A DNA stretch of 64,000 bases from Liolophura sinensis (lineage: Eukaryota > Mollusca > Polyplacophora > Chitonida > Chitonidae), in assembly GCF_032854445.1 (NCBI RefSeq), contig NC_088302.1:21277788-21341787 (forward strand). Reading direction: 5' to 3'. The notes beneath the pieces are model-generated. The model was not told the DNA's origin, searched no databases, and worked only from the letters and a program-made list of their open reading frames with translations. Of this stretch, positions 1 through 11,086 are shown in pieces. Position 1 is the first letter of the stretch. The number at the start of each line of letters is the position of its first letter. The position numbers and the translations under genes were made by a program.

Positions 1-592
1 TTTACCATGTGTTCAGAGCACAAGGTCGGATGGCAACTAAGAACCTTGTGCTTGTACTGCAAAGTTGGTTGGTAACCAAAAACCATGTGATTGTAACAAA
101 AGTTTGGTTGGTAACAAAAATACCATGCGTTCAGGCCACAATCTGGTACCATTTAGTAACCAAGAAGCATGTCAACTAGATGTGTATGCAAGACTGGTTA
201 CAAACAGCCATCTTTTCAGACTGCAAGACTGGTCTGAAACCAAGAACCTGTAATTCAGACACAGGACAGGTTGGTAAACTAGAACCAGTTTTTCAAACAC
301 AGCACTAACTGATAACCTAGAACCAGTCGTTCAGACACAGGACTGGTTGATACCCTGGAACCAGTCGTTCAGACACAGGACTGGTTGATACCCTAGAACC
401 AGTTGTCCAGACACAGGACTAGCTGATAACCTAGAACTAGTTGTCCAGACACAGGGCTTGCTGAAAACTAGAACCAGTTGTTCAGGCACAGGACTTGCCG
501 ATAAACTAGAACCAGTTGTTCAGACACAGGACTTGTTGATAAACTAGAACCAGTTGTTCACACAAAAGACTGGTAAGTGAGAGGTAGTAAAT
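1..592. repeat. 38-bp minisatellite with a decayed older flank
   Basis: The motif TCAGACACAGG (with variants) recurs at about 255, 293, 331, 369, 407, 445, 482, 520 and 558, giving a 38-bp period. Each unit also carries a CTAGAACCAGTTG-like block. Positions 1-250 hold looser relatives of the same unit (AACCAAGAACC, TTGGTTGGTAAC), so the array looks younger toward its right end. The left end is cut by the window. No coding function is seen; stops occur in all frames across units. Confidence 0.85.
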
Positions 593-851
593 CAGAAAAC
601 AGGAGAGACTAGTAACCTACAGTACAACCAGTGTACAGGACACAGGAGATGCCAGCTGCTATGACCCAGGCTGTGCAGACTACAATCAGCACAAGCTGGT
701 TACCTACAATCAGCAGTTAATATCACTGAACAGTCTAGGACTTTTATTTTCATGAACATGTCACTTATGTGATGGCAGTTAGGCTGATGTGAGAGGGGAA
801 TCATCAAAACTTTTCAGGTACAAGTACCATTCAAACATTTAAAGTCTTGGG

Positions 852-874
852 AGACCTGGGAGTAACCCAGGTCT
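852..874. other. Perfect 9-bp stem hairpin
   Basis: AGACCTGGG at 852-860 pairs with CCCAGGTCT at 866-874 across a 5-base loop. No T-run or gene context gives it a function; it may be part of a decayed repeat. Confidence 0.5.
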
Positions 875-1159
875 TCACTTTACCTGTATGGCTAGCACGT
901 TATCGACGGTCACAATTTTCCATCCATAGGGGTAAAAGCAACAGAAGCAACGTAATGCATGTGAGCACCCTAGATGAGGGTTGAAAAAGCAGAAACTAGC
1001 AGAATTACCTCTTATGAGATTCGACTCGCAATTCCTGTGTCCCTATATAGACACTGTACTGCGCTCGGAAATATCAACCTCTTCCCTGAAGTTCACAAAA
1101 GGCTCACACTGAAACCAAGGAATGCCCATTAGTATTGACACCATACTCACCAGTGTTGC

Positions 1160-1560
1160 TAAAATTTGAAAAAAAGGGCATTTTTCAGAGGACAAAAACC
1201 CTTAATGACCTCAAATTTCGCCCACAAAAATGCATTTTTAGAGGATGGTAAATGTCACAAAATATTATTTTCGGTGCTGAAACTTTTACAATTTTACAGT
1301 GGGATATCATCCCATGTTCCAAGCAAACCTTAAAAAACACCTTTCTCAAATCAGTAGAACTGTCAGAATCAGAAAAAATGGGCATGTTAGTTAGGACGAA
1401 ATTTATGGTCATTATAGGGTATATATCATAAAATACATGTTTGTGTACTGAAACTTACATTTTTTCATTAGGATATCTTTCTAACTTTCAAACAAACCTT
1501 GAAACACTTTTCTAACATCAACAGAGCTCATCAATATGGAAAAATGTGTTACTTGGTCAT
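1160..1560. repeat. AT-rich dispersed repeat, family R1 (unnamed)
   Basis: The block GCATTTTTAGAGG followed by AAATGTCACAAAATA, then a GGATATC/TTCCAAACAAACCTT segment, occurs here and again near 22580, 33660 and, inverted, 21700, as well as in the second copy of the locus. The copies are diverged and have no clear ends. This looks like an old non-coding mobile element; I cannot assign a class. Confidence 0.55.
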
Positions 1561-1589
1561 GAGCAAAATCTTGTGTCCATTATCACATA

Positions 1590-1612
1590 TATACAATATA
1601 TATATTTATATA

Positions 1613-1646
<34 letters not shown>
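1590..1646. repeat. TA microsatellite
   Basis: This is an imperfect then pure TA run with a few TTTA interruptions, followed directly by a perfect 8-bp hairpin (GCTGGGTT / AACCCAGC) at 1649-1666. Confidence 0.9.
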
Positions 1647-1649
<3 letters not shown>

Positions 1650-2495
1650 CTGGGTTGAAACCCAGCCAAAATTAGTTGGTCTTGCCCTTTAAACAATTGA
1701 AACACTAGCTTTCATATTTTGATCTGAACATCAAGCATATATTAAAATAGGCCAAACTCTGAGCCAGTCCTATACACGATGACAGAGCATTATATAAACA
1801 TACACACGTATCATGCAGTACTGTCTATTGTTTGACAGGTGGCGCTCAACAACACTGCAACAAGTGTTCACTGCAGCACAGCTGTGCCAGCAAGAGCTCT
1901 AACTGCTAAAAGACGATGCATATGCACTAGTCAACAAAGCAAATCCTGTAAAAGCCCATTCTAACATCTGTCACCGAGATTTCAGCCTGTTAGCACGGTA
2001 AAGTGTGGCAGTATAACCAATAAGACATACCATTGGATAAAACACTGCAGCTGGTTTAAGAGAGTGAGAATATCTTACAAAAGACTGTGATGAGTAAATG
2101 CAATTAGCAACCAAAACTAGAAGGTTTTGTAACCCCCCTCCCCCTGCTCCCATTAACCCGTAAAGCGTGTAACAGTCAGCCAAAATATCAAAACAGAAAA
2201 ACATGATCAAATGATCAATGGGACAGACTGACAGGTACCAAAATTTTACCAACTATTAAGGTTATAATAAGAAAGCCTGAAACCTAATTTGACTTAATTC
2301 TGTCAACAGACATCTTACTGACCATAAACAGAATGGACACACAGACAATAAAGCACCATAATCCTCTCAGTTAATATGGTCAACATAATGAAGTTTGAAC
2401 CATGCAAATTTGAGTAAATTCTGCCCAGTAGTTTTGCCCAACACTGGACCGCAAAATCACAGTTTGTCTGTCTCTCCCCACCCCTTACTAATATA

Positions 2496-2690
2496 TTTTA
2501 TTTTTTTTATTGGTGTTTTGTGCCGTACTCAAGAATATTTCCCTTATACAATGGTGGACAGCATTATGATGAAAGGAAACCGGAGGGGGGGGGGGGGGGG
2601 GGGGGGGGGTGAGGGGGGACCAGGGGGGGGGACACACGATCACCTGAAGTTTGCTGGCAGGGCTTCACAGGTATGGCCTTATTCAAATAA
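2496..2690 (-). mobile_element. Mollusc-type tRNA-derived SINE (family M1), G-tract expanded
   Basis: Read on the minus strand, the element ends in TTGAGTACGGC then an AT-rich tail at the low coordinate. It contains the family core (CATAATGCTGTCCACC, then GGTTTCCT). The position that is normally GGGAGGAAACCGG-like carries a G run of about 28 bases plus two further G runs. The tail is TTTTATT-like instead of the usual (AAAT)n. The 100-residue ORF across it, with a glycine run, is a by-product of the G tract. Confidence 0.7.
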
Positions 2691-3956
2691 GTAACCTGTT
2701 TGTTAAGTCAAACTATCTGCATACTATTGTTACTTTATGAGACTAATGGGACTTTATAGTCTGCACTGATATGATTACCTGGCTGGCTTATGGTAATACA
2801 CTTTTGAGCAATTGTGAACTCTTTGTATACACATTACAGACCTAGAATCACACCTAAACAGTAACTATAGTTGTTTTCACTTGCTTTTCAGGAAATCCAT
2901 CCAATACAAAAGACAATTCTCATTTAATGAACCACACCCACTGTGTAACCCCAAAAATTTCTGTCGGACAGATAACTATTTTTGTTTTAAAAGTTCAAAT
3001 TTTATTTTACTAAAATTTTTTGTTTGATCTGCAGTACTTGTATCTAATATATGACAAAAGAAAAGGTATGCATGAAATGTCTGATGATGAAAACACTACA
3101 AAGCTATCTGTTCTGAGGAACACGGTTACATGTGCTGCATGACGGAAACAGCAGCTGCAACATGTCACAAATATTAGATTTGTCTTGTATTCAGCCCCTT
3201 GGTTAAGTACATATAAGTGAATAGGTAAAAGACAGGATGTTAAAACTTTGACTGAAAGATTGTTTAAATAACACTGACGTAAAAAAAAGAAAAAAATGGA
3301 GACATAAATTTAAAACTGTTCTTTTTTAACGTTCACAACTGGTACATCCTGTGCAGATTGTTCTGGTGTCTAACATGCCATAGTTTTTGGTTTAATATTA
3401 ATACAGCGCAAAACATTTCTCAGAATATCACTGTTTATTTCCCTATATCTTTCATTGTTATCTTGCAACTCAGCGTAAGCTTCCTACTGCTCCATACAAG
3501 TGAATTGCTTGGATGTTTGCAGTCTTGAATAAATAAAATGAAAAATAATGGATGCTATGCTGATAGTGTGCTATGCCTGGTAATAACTGGAAATCACACC
3601 ATCGGAACAATCTGCACCTTTGAATGTCACTAAAGCATATAGTTTTGGACTTTTGTCGCTGTGCAGCAGTGTTGTGTTATCCGTCATGTTATCAAAAAAA
3701 AAAAATTATTCAGCTCTGAATATGCCCCTAAAACGTGTAGGCGCCCATGAAGCATATGTATGTAGATACAAATCCTATAGGCATGAGTTAAAGTCCACAA
3801 AAGCTTGGTACCAGTCACAAGGGCTAGAATCTAGTCTGCAAACAATATATATGCCATATACAAGCCTCCTACATATATGTATGAGAAATAAAGGTATGAA
3901 ACAACTTTCACCTGGCACCACACAATGTCTCTCTAAAATTTAACAAAAAGGCTTCA

Positions 3957-4045
3957 ATCTCCACCTTCGTCGTCATATGACTGAAAAATTGTTGAGCACG
4001 ACGTTAAACCCCAAGCACTCACTCACTCACTCAATCTCCACCTTT
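3957..4045 (+). mobile_element. 3' end of SINE family M2 (ACTC tail)
   Basis: The sequence contains CGTCGTCATATGACTG, ACGACGTTAAACCCCAAGCA and ends in (ACTC)n. It matches the 3' part of the fuller M2 copy at 56490-56798; the 5' part is absent. Confidence 0.8.
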
Positions 4046-4480
4046 TCCACTCAATCATTTGTATTTTGTCCCAGCGGCAGTTATACCTGTTATCTGAGCC
4101 CACGAGACATCAGCCGTCATACTCCTCACAGCGCACAAGTCGCTCTTTACCTTTCGCTTTACATCAATGCCACCCACAGATAAGCTTGACTTTTAGAGTC
4201 TGTGAGACAGACGTAGGCTTGATTAGGCTTAGCCTCATCACTTAGTCTCCTCCCGCAGAATTATTTAACCAGCATTCATCAATAAAATTGTTTCAGGTTT
4301 GGTTAGAATCATGGTAATTGTACATACTTTAAATAAAGAGAATGCACGTGTATAAAGTATTATTAGAGACAAAGGCTGAGATGGATCGTTTTTTTTTTTT
4401 TTGTCTGACAACACTTCCTGCCTCATCATCGTGACCCCAGTGACCTTGACTTTGTTCCACATTTCTGTACAAACTTTGCT

Positions 4481-4680
4481 NNNNNNNNNNNNNNNNNNNN
4501 NNNNNNNNNNNNNNNNNNNNNNNNNNNNNNNNNNNNNNNNNNNNNNNNNNNNNNNNNNNNNNNNNNNNNNNNNNNNNNNNNNNNNNNNNNNNNNNNNNNN
4601 NNNNNNNNNNNNNNNNNNNNNNNNNNNNNNNNNNNNNNNNNNNNNNNNNNNNNNNNNNNNNNNNNNNNNNNNNNNNNNNN
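4481..4680. other. Assembly gap, 200 N
   Basis: Exactly 200 N, the same length as the gap at 35039-35238, so this is a placeholder and not a measured distance. Its right edge opens directly inside the 53-bp minisatellite, so an unknown number of repeat units is probably missing. Confidence 0.98.
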
Positions 4681-6395
4681 TAGTCACCGTCTTTCTCGTG
4701 GATGTTGAAGTTTATACCTATAGAAAGGTAAACTAGTCACCGTCCTCCTCGTGGATGTTGTACTCTATACCTATAGGAAGGTAAACTGGTCACCGTCCTC
4801 CTCGTGGATGTTGAATTTTATACATGTAGGAAGGTAAATAAGCCACCGTCCTCCTCGTGGATGTTGTATTTTATACCTACATGAAGGTAAATTAGCCACC
4901 GTCCTCCTCGTGGATGTTGTACTTTATACCTGCAGGAAGTTAAATTAGCCACCGTCCTCCTTGTGGATGTTGTACTTTATGGCTAAAGGAAGGTAAATTA
5001 GCCACCGTCCTCCTCGTGGATGTTGTACTTTATACCTATAGGAAGGTAAATTAGCCACCGTCCTTCTCGTGGATGTTGTACCTCATGCTTACATGGAGGT
5101 AAGTTAGCCACCGTCCTCCTCGTGGATGTTTTACCTTATACCTACATGTAGGTAAATTAGTCATCGTCCTCCTTATGGATGTTGTACTTTATACCTATAT
5201 GAAGGTAAATTAGCCACCGTCCTCCTCGTAGATGTTGTACCTTATACCTATGGGAAAGCAAATTAGCCACCGTCCTCCGCGTGGATGTTGTACCTCATGC
5301 CTACATGGAGGTAAGTTAGCCACCGTCCTCCTCATGGATGTTGTACTTTATACCAGTAGGAAGGTAAATTAGGCACAGCCCTCCTCGTGGATGTTATACC
5401 TGACACCTCCAGAAAGGTAAACTAGCCAACGTTCCCTTCGTGGATGTTGTACTTTACACCTGAGGAAAGGTAAATTAGCCACCGTCCTCTTTGTGGATGT
5501 TGTACCTAATACCTGCAGGAAGGTAAACTGGCCACCGTCCTCCTCATGGATGTTGTACTTTATACCTATAGTAAGGTAAATTAGCCTCCGTCTTCTTTGT
5601 AGATGTTGTACCTGATACCTGCAGGAAGGTAAACTGGTCACCGTCCTGCTCATGGATGTTGTACCTTATACCTGCAGGAAGGTAAATTAGCCACCGTCCT
5701 CCTCGTGGATGTTGTACTTTATGGCTATAGGAAGGTAAATTAGCCACCGTCCTCCTCGTGGATGTTGTACTTTATACCTATATGAGGGTAAATTAGCCAC
5801 CGTCCTCCTCATGGATGTTGTACCTCATGCTTACATGGAGGTAAGTTAGCCACCGTCCTTCTCGTGGATGTTGTACCTGATACCTGCAGTAAGGTAAAGT
5901 AGCCACCGTCCTCCTCGTGGAGGTTCTACCTGATACCTATAGGAAGGTAAACTAGCAACCGTCCTCCTCGTGGATGTTGTACTTTATGGCTATAGGAAGG
6001 TAAATTAGCCACCGTCCTTCTCGTGGATGTTGTACCTGATACCTGCAGTAAGGTAAAGTAGCCACCGTCCTCCTCGTGGAGGTTCTACCTGATACCTATA
6101 GGAAGGTAAACTAGCAACCGTCCTCCTCGTGGATGTTGTACTTTATGGCTATAGGAAGGTAAATTAGCCACCGTCCCTCCTCGTGGATGTTGTACTTTAT
6201 ACCTATATGAGGGTAAATTAGCCACCGTCCTCCTCGTGGATGTTGTACCTTTTACCTGGAGGAAGGTAAATTAGCCACTGTCCTTCTCGTCGATGTTGTA
6301 TCTTATGCCAGTAGGAAGGTAAATTAGCCACCGTCCTCCTCGTGGATGTTATACTTTATACCTATGGGGAGGTGAACTAGGCAAGGTCCTCCTCG
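4681..6395. repeat. 53-bp minisatellite, about 32 units
   Basis: The unit has the order GTAAATTAGCCACCGTCC, TCCTCGTGGATGTTGTAC, TTTATACCTATAGGAAG, 53 bp in total. Variants differ mainly in the TATACCTATAGG segment (TATGGCTATAGG, GATACCTGCAGT, CATGCTTACATGG). The period is not a multiple of three, so ORFs crossing several units change frame from unit to unit. The array begins at the gap edge and fades out at about 6395; broken pieces (CTCCTCGTGGACGTTCTCC) reappear at 6640-6675. Confidence 0.95.
5851..6168. repeat. Higher-order repeat: 159-bp trimer duplicated
   Basis: Three consecutive 53-bp variant units at 5851-6009 recur in the same order and essentially unchanged at 6010-6168, including their private variants (GTGGAGGTTCTACCTG and CTAGCAACCGTCC). 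The offset is 159 bp, exactly three units. Confidence 0.85.
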
Positions 6396-9300
6396 TGGAT
6401 CTTTAATATTTTTTCTTCAAGTTAGTGATGGAGGACTATTAGGTTACTAATTAACAATGACACATTAGAGAAGGTCTTCAGGGTTACAGTAATGTCTGTG
6501 TTTTCGGATAATAAGGGGTTTAAAGTGTTGAGAATTTATCTGCTCGGCTATAGGCCTATATAAATATACAGGCCTATAGTCTCGTACCTTGCCCAATTAT
6601 TCGTAAACGAACAAGTTACTTGTTCCGTTCTGCTCATGGATGTCCGTTCTCCTCGTGGACGTTCTCCTCATGGATGGCGGCTGCCCAGTGCTACTCGTTT
6701 CCACTCCACTGTTCAAAGGAATTCTGATGACAGCCAAGCGCAGCTGTGGAAAGCCTTTTATATACAGGAGGCTCCCTACCGGGGGAGCGCGCTTATTTAT
6801 TTATTTATTTATTATTATTTATTTTACTCTCCTGGCATAAAACGTGTTTCCCTGCTTTTAAGTTTTTAACATCATTTTATTGTTTACACCACGGATGTGA
6901 GTTGGTTTAGGTCAGTGTTCTTATTTACCTCCATGGTCAGCACACACCATTCCCTTAAATCTTCGAGTTTAGTTGAGGTTTATTGCACCATCTTGCAACA
7001 CAACGCTGAAACATATGATCAGCAAATCTGTACATTCCATTATTTATTTGTAAGAGTAAAACCAGAGCAGCGACTGCAGTGTTAAATTGCCACATGTAAG
7101 CGCCTGTTTCAGTGTCGGGTTCTGGTGAATGCTTCTTGGACAGTTAATCCTCACTTTATCTGTATGCTTGTCCAATTTAAGTGATGCTTTAATGTAGAAA
7201 ACCTCATAGCTATACGGGATAAATCTGCGACCCTGTGCACCTATAGGCGATTATGTATAGACCAGTGTTGGATTCAGTTGCTTTAAGTTGGTGATTTGAT
7301 ATCACGCCAAATCTTCTAATGGCAAATCGTCTAATATATAGTAATTCATGGTAGTATTATAGTATACATGTACGTTTTGTATATTGATCTACCGTACTAG
7401 AAAGACTTCAAGCCATTCTATAGTCTAGCACAGTAATACACCAGAGAAAGATAAGACAACACGTCTTCATCGTTGAAGGCCCCAAGCCGCACTGCTTTAT
7501 TCAGAGAAGACCGCGTGGCATGTACATCAGTATGCAAAGTGATACGTCACTGATACGTCACAAGACGTGATATATTACAGTACGAAGAGCTGTTTAATAT
7601 GGACCGCTTTATTAAACTCTTGATTTGTATTATCGACTGTAGAATCGTCGACTTCAAGATGAGAAATGAAAAAACGATAAACACTAGCTGCTCCACATGA
7701 AATATAGAATTTGACAAATTGTACCGACCGAAAGCGGATGATGAAAAAAAGTTTTTGTTGGACAACTCGAATTCTGCGAGTCAATACAACAAAATCGAGC
7801 CTTGTGAGCACTTCTCTGTCAGTAAAATGTACACAGATGAAATATAGGGCCTAAAGCTAGGCATTGTAATTTCTCGTGTGAAATGAATAAATGAATGAAT
7901 GAATGCTTAGGGTTTAACGTCGTACTGAAAAATTATATGGAGACAGAAAGTCATATGGTATGTGTACATATACTGTGACTTCTTATGGCAGGGCGAGTCC
8001 ATGACGTTAAAGTGCTGTCGCCACTGCACGATTCAGTATCATGTGGAACACACCGATGTCAGACATGACACCCCACGCAGTCACATTATACGGACACTTG
8101 GCCAACCGATCTCGTTTCCTTGCTCTAACTTCTCAGTGCAGAGCTGCAAGCGAGGAACCAAGGAGTACTATTTTTGAAGTGTTTGGTTCGTATAAATTGA
8201 AATCAAAGCAGTGATTCCAGAACTGAAACGCCAACTATAACGGATATGCATGTATACTCACAATTAAGTGCTCCATAGTGGAAAGATAAGCAAATATATT
8301 AGATGATGAATGCTGAAAGCGGAGAATGTTAACCTAAGGGGATGGTGGGGGGAGGGGGGGTTGCATGAGCGGACAGCATATATACTACGAGTGATGCATG
8401 TATATTGCTCCTGTCATGAGAGACGAAGGTTTGCCAGGTATATAACTGCTATACTCAAGCAAATTTACTCCCGAGAGGTCTGTCAAGGCATGTCACAATG
8501 AGATGTAGTTGGAATCCAGTTGGTATCGTGGTGGTGGGACGATAGAAACGTTAAGCAAAGACGGATATCCCTTACTGGGTACCTAAAATGGAAGAGTCGT
8601 TCAGCTTTGCGATCTGATGTGTTGGTACCACCAAATGGATGTGGTGAGTGATAGTCACAATCCAAGCTTGATACTAAATATGACCTAACTGATTTATTCC
8701 ATTGCTGTTTTTCGCCGTATTCCTGTTGCTCAACCGTGGTAAACTGGCGAGACCAGATTGCACCGGTTAGAAACCTCCTTTGTAATATTCGTTAGATCCA
8801 TCGACAATTTCTTACTGCAAAAACTACAGTGTGATCAGCATATTCTATCAAACATCAACCATTAGGTCTTTATTAAATTGCAAAAGTATATTCTGTACTA
8901 AATAAATGTGGATGGAGTGTCCAAATCCGCTAAACCCTGGGATAGGAACCGTATACTCAACATCTTGAATAAAATCGCTACGTTGAGTATAGGCCCATGG
9001 GCAGTTGCAACCAAGTTACATATTTTAACATCTTATACACTGGTATTCCTTTATTGCGTCTTGCGGTGATCACTGTGAACGGATAACAGCTTCTCTTGGC
9101 ACGAAGCCTTCCTAGTTTCTCATTTTATAAGCTCTCTATAGTGCTTTGGTGGTTTGTGCTGTGCGCTGCATGTTTTAGAAATTGGTCTTGCGATCATTGA
9201 CCCGGAACATCCATGTTGGTTTCCAGTTGCACTCGCTCGTATATTTCTGCCACCGGTTTCAACTGTGTTAATTCGGGTAGTAACCGTAATCGTATATAAC

Positions 9301-11086
9301 CAAAGTCTGTTGCAGTCAATTACTAGCATTAAGTTTTTGCAGCATGACACTTCATGAAAATGACAGCGGCATGAGGTCATGATGCTGCAACTGGAACCCA
9401 ACTGGGTATCGGATTGCTGCCTAAAGGCAGCGTATAAGCTCGGCCTACAAGATTAGCCTAAAGTTCGGCAACTCAACCAGACTGTTGTGTGGATACCTAA
9501 GCGTTCGTGTAGGCTAAATAACGACGCGACTCCACTCACTTGAATGATTTGGGGAAATACGGTTTAACTTCATTTTGAAAACTGGTACTGGTATATTTGG
9601 GAGGTATGAAAAAGGATATGTTCACACACATCCCTTCATGTGAATAAACCGAAGATCTGTCCTGTATTCAGGGCAGTTGATTCTTTCCCAGACATCGTTG
9701 GCAACACCAGCCTGCGGTTTCGTCTATGTCCTGTACATTAATACCGGTCACAGCTACGTGGAAACTACCGCACTGTCAAGCCATAATGTGGGTTGCATGT
9801 AGCAGCTTTTAGATAAAATATACCACCGGTGATTCAAGTGAAATATACTGGCGCATTGTAGCAAGTGAAATATTGTATATGGTAACTTAATCTTAATTTA
9901 CAATGTTAAAATTAATGAAAAGTGTCAAAATCCAAAATAATGGGTCAAAAACTGATGAAACTGTGGAAAGCTTAAACCTGCCAGGTTCCTGACAGTTACA
10001 TACCTCCTGACTAAGCCGCAGCTAGCCCAGCTAGTGCAGGGTCTTAACACCAAGGTCATTGGTCAGGAGCTAATCAGTGATAATTTCAATGGATAAGTCG
10101 CACTGGGCCAGCTGTCACAAAACTTTGTAAATCCATTTTCTGTAACTTTCCTTTGGAATAACGTCGCCTTATGGTGCTTTCAAGTAGGCATTTTCAAAAA
10201 CTTTAGTGAAAAAAAAAAAGATTTGCCAACTTTTGTGAAACGGTGTCCAGGCCCACTTTCATGAAACTTTCATAGTTTTAAATGCAAAAATATATTTCTT
10301 AAGCAACGTCACTACCATAGTCAGCAATATCTAACTTTTTTTCTTTCGAGAAACACTTAGAACCTAACCATTTTAAAGGAGCAAAAAGATGCCGAAAATA
10401 GAAGAGTGAGTATGAAAACTTAGTTGCAAATATGGTTTTTAATATTTTTTGTTGGAGAAAAGGGTCTTTGGGACCACATCTTGATATATATCGTATATAT
10501 CCAGACCAGTAATGTTCAAAATAAGGATGTGATGCATGTCTAAATATGTATTTGAATGTAAATTTCTTGTTTATATCCAAACATAGGCATCTAATCTGAA
10601 TTATGATAATACTTATGAACATGATAAACATATAAATATCATCAAAATCCAGGTCGAATACATTTGTTAAGTGAAAATACCAAATTCTAGCAAAATATAT
10701 TTATTAAACATGCATGCGTTACATCCTCATTTAGAACACTACTAAGCAGAGACTATATATAGCAAGCAGGTGGTTCCAAATATCCACCATATAAAAATTC
10801 AGTGACTTTCTCTTTAAAGAAAAATCAAAAAAAGTATTGAAGACCACATTTACAACTAACTATTTCACACTCTTTCATCGGAACTTTATGTGATTTTTAA
10901 GTTTTCTCCAACTTTAATACGCAATTTACTAGACTTAGGGAGATTTATGGAACTGGGCCCAGGCAACACACGATGTTGCAGAACTGATACTTCTCCCAAG
11001 TGAAACCGGACTATGAAATAGTTAGAACAGAACACACAAAATGCTGGGGACATCATTTACTGCATTAATACACGCGTCAAGGGAGC
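6396..11086. other. Gene-free stretch left of RPL9
   Basis: No coding exon is recognisable. It contains an inverted repeat at 6548-6579 (CTATAGGCCT / AGGCCTATAG), a (TTTA)n run near 6792-6825, an M2 SINE end at 7881-7958 and AT-rich sequence. The right end (about 10900-11086) is the 3' flank of RPL9; I saw no canonical AATAAA on the minus strand immediately after the RPL9 stop codon. Confidence 0.5.
7881..7958 (-). mobile_element. 3' end of SINE family M2
   Basis: An (AATG)n tail is followed by GCTTAGGGTTTAACGTCGTAC and AGTCATATGG, the minus-strand order of the M2 3' end. The tail is AATG-type here, not ACTC-type, and the 5' part of the element is missing. Confidence 0.7.

Larger units (their letters stand above)
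593..4480. other. Gene-free stretch with repeats, end of first contig
   Basis: I see no exon-like ORF with recognisable homology on either strand. The stretch contains a short perfect hairpin at 852-874, an AT-rich dispersed repeat (1160-1560), a TA microsatellite, a second perfect hairpin at 1649-1666, a SINE fragment interrupted by a long G tract (2496-2690) and the 3' end of a second SINE (3957-4045). The contig ends at 4480 in non-repetitive sequence. Confidence 0.6.

Noticed and set aside
4265-4736. ORFs across the first N gap
   Set aside because: The residues are unknown (N) and the gap length is a placeholder. They are not evidence of coding.
5369-5747. Minus-strand ORFs of 94 and 67 codons in the 53-bp array
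   Set aside because: A 53-bp period shifts frame each unit. The ORFs exist only because variant units lack stops by chance.
4681-6395. CRISPR-like array
   Set aside because: Units are contiguous 53-bp repeats with graded variants and no unique spacers, in a eukaryotic genome. It is a minisatellite.
10130-10975. Possible inverted pair around AACTGGGCCC / GGCCCACTTTCATGAAAC
   Set aside because: Only short, weak matches are visible by eye, not enough to define an element.
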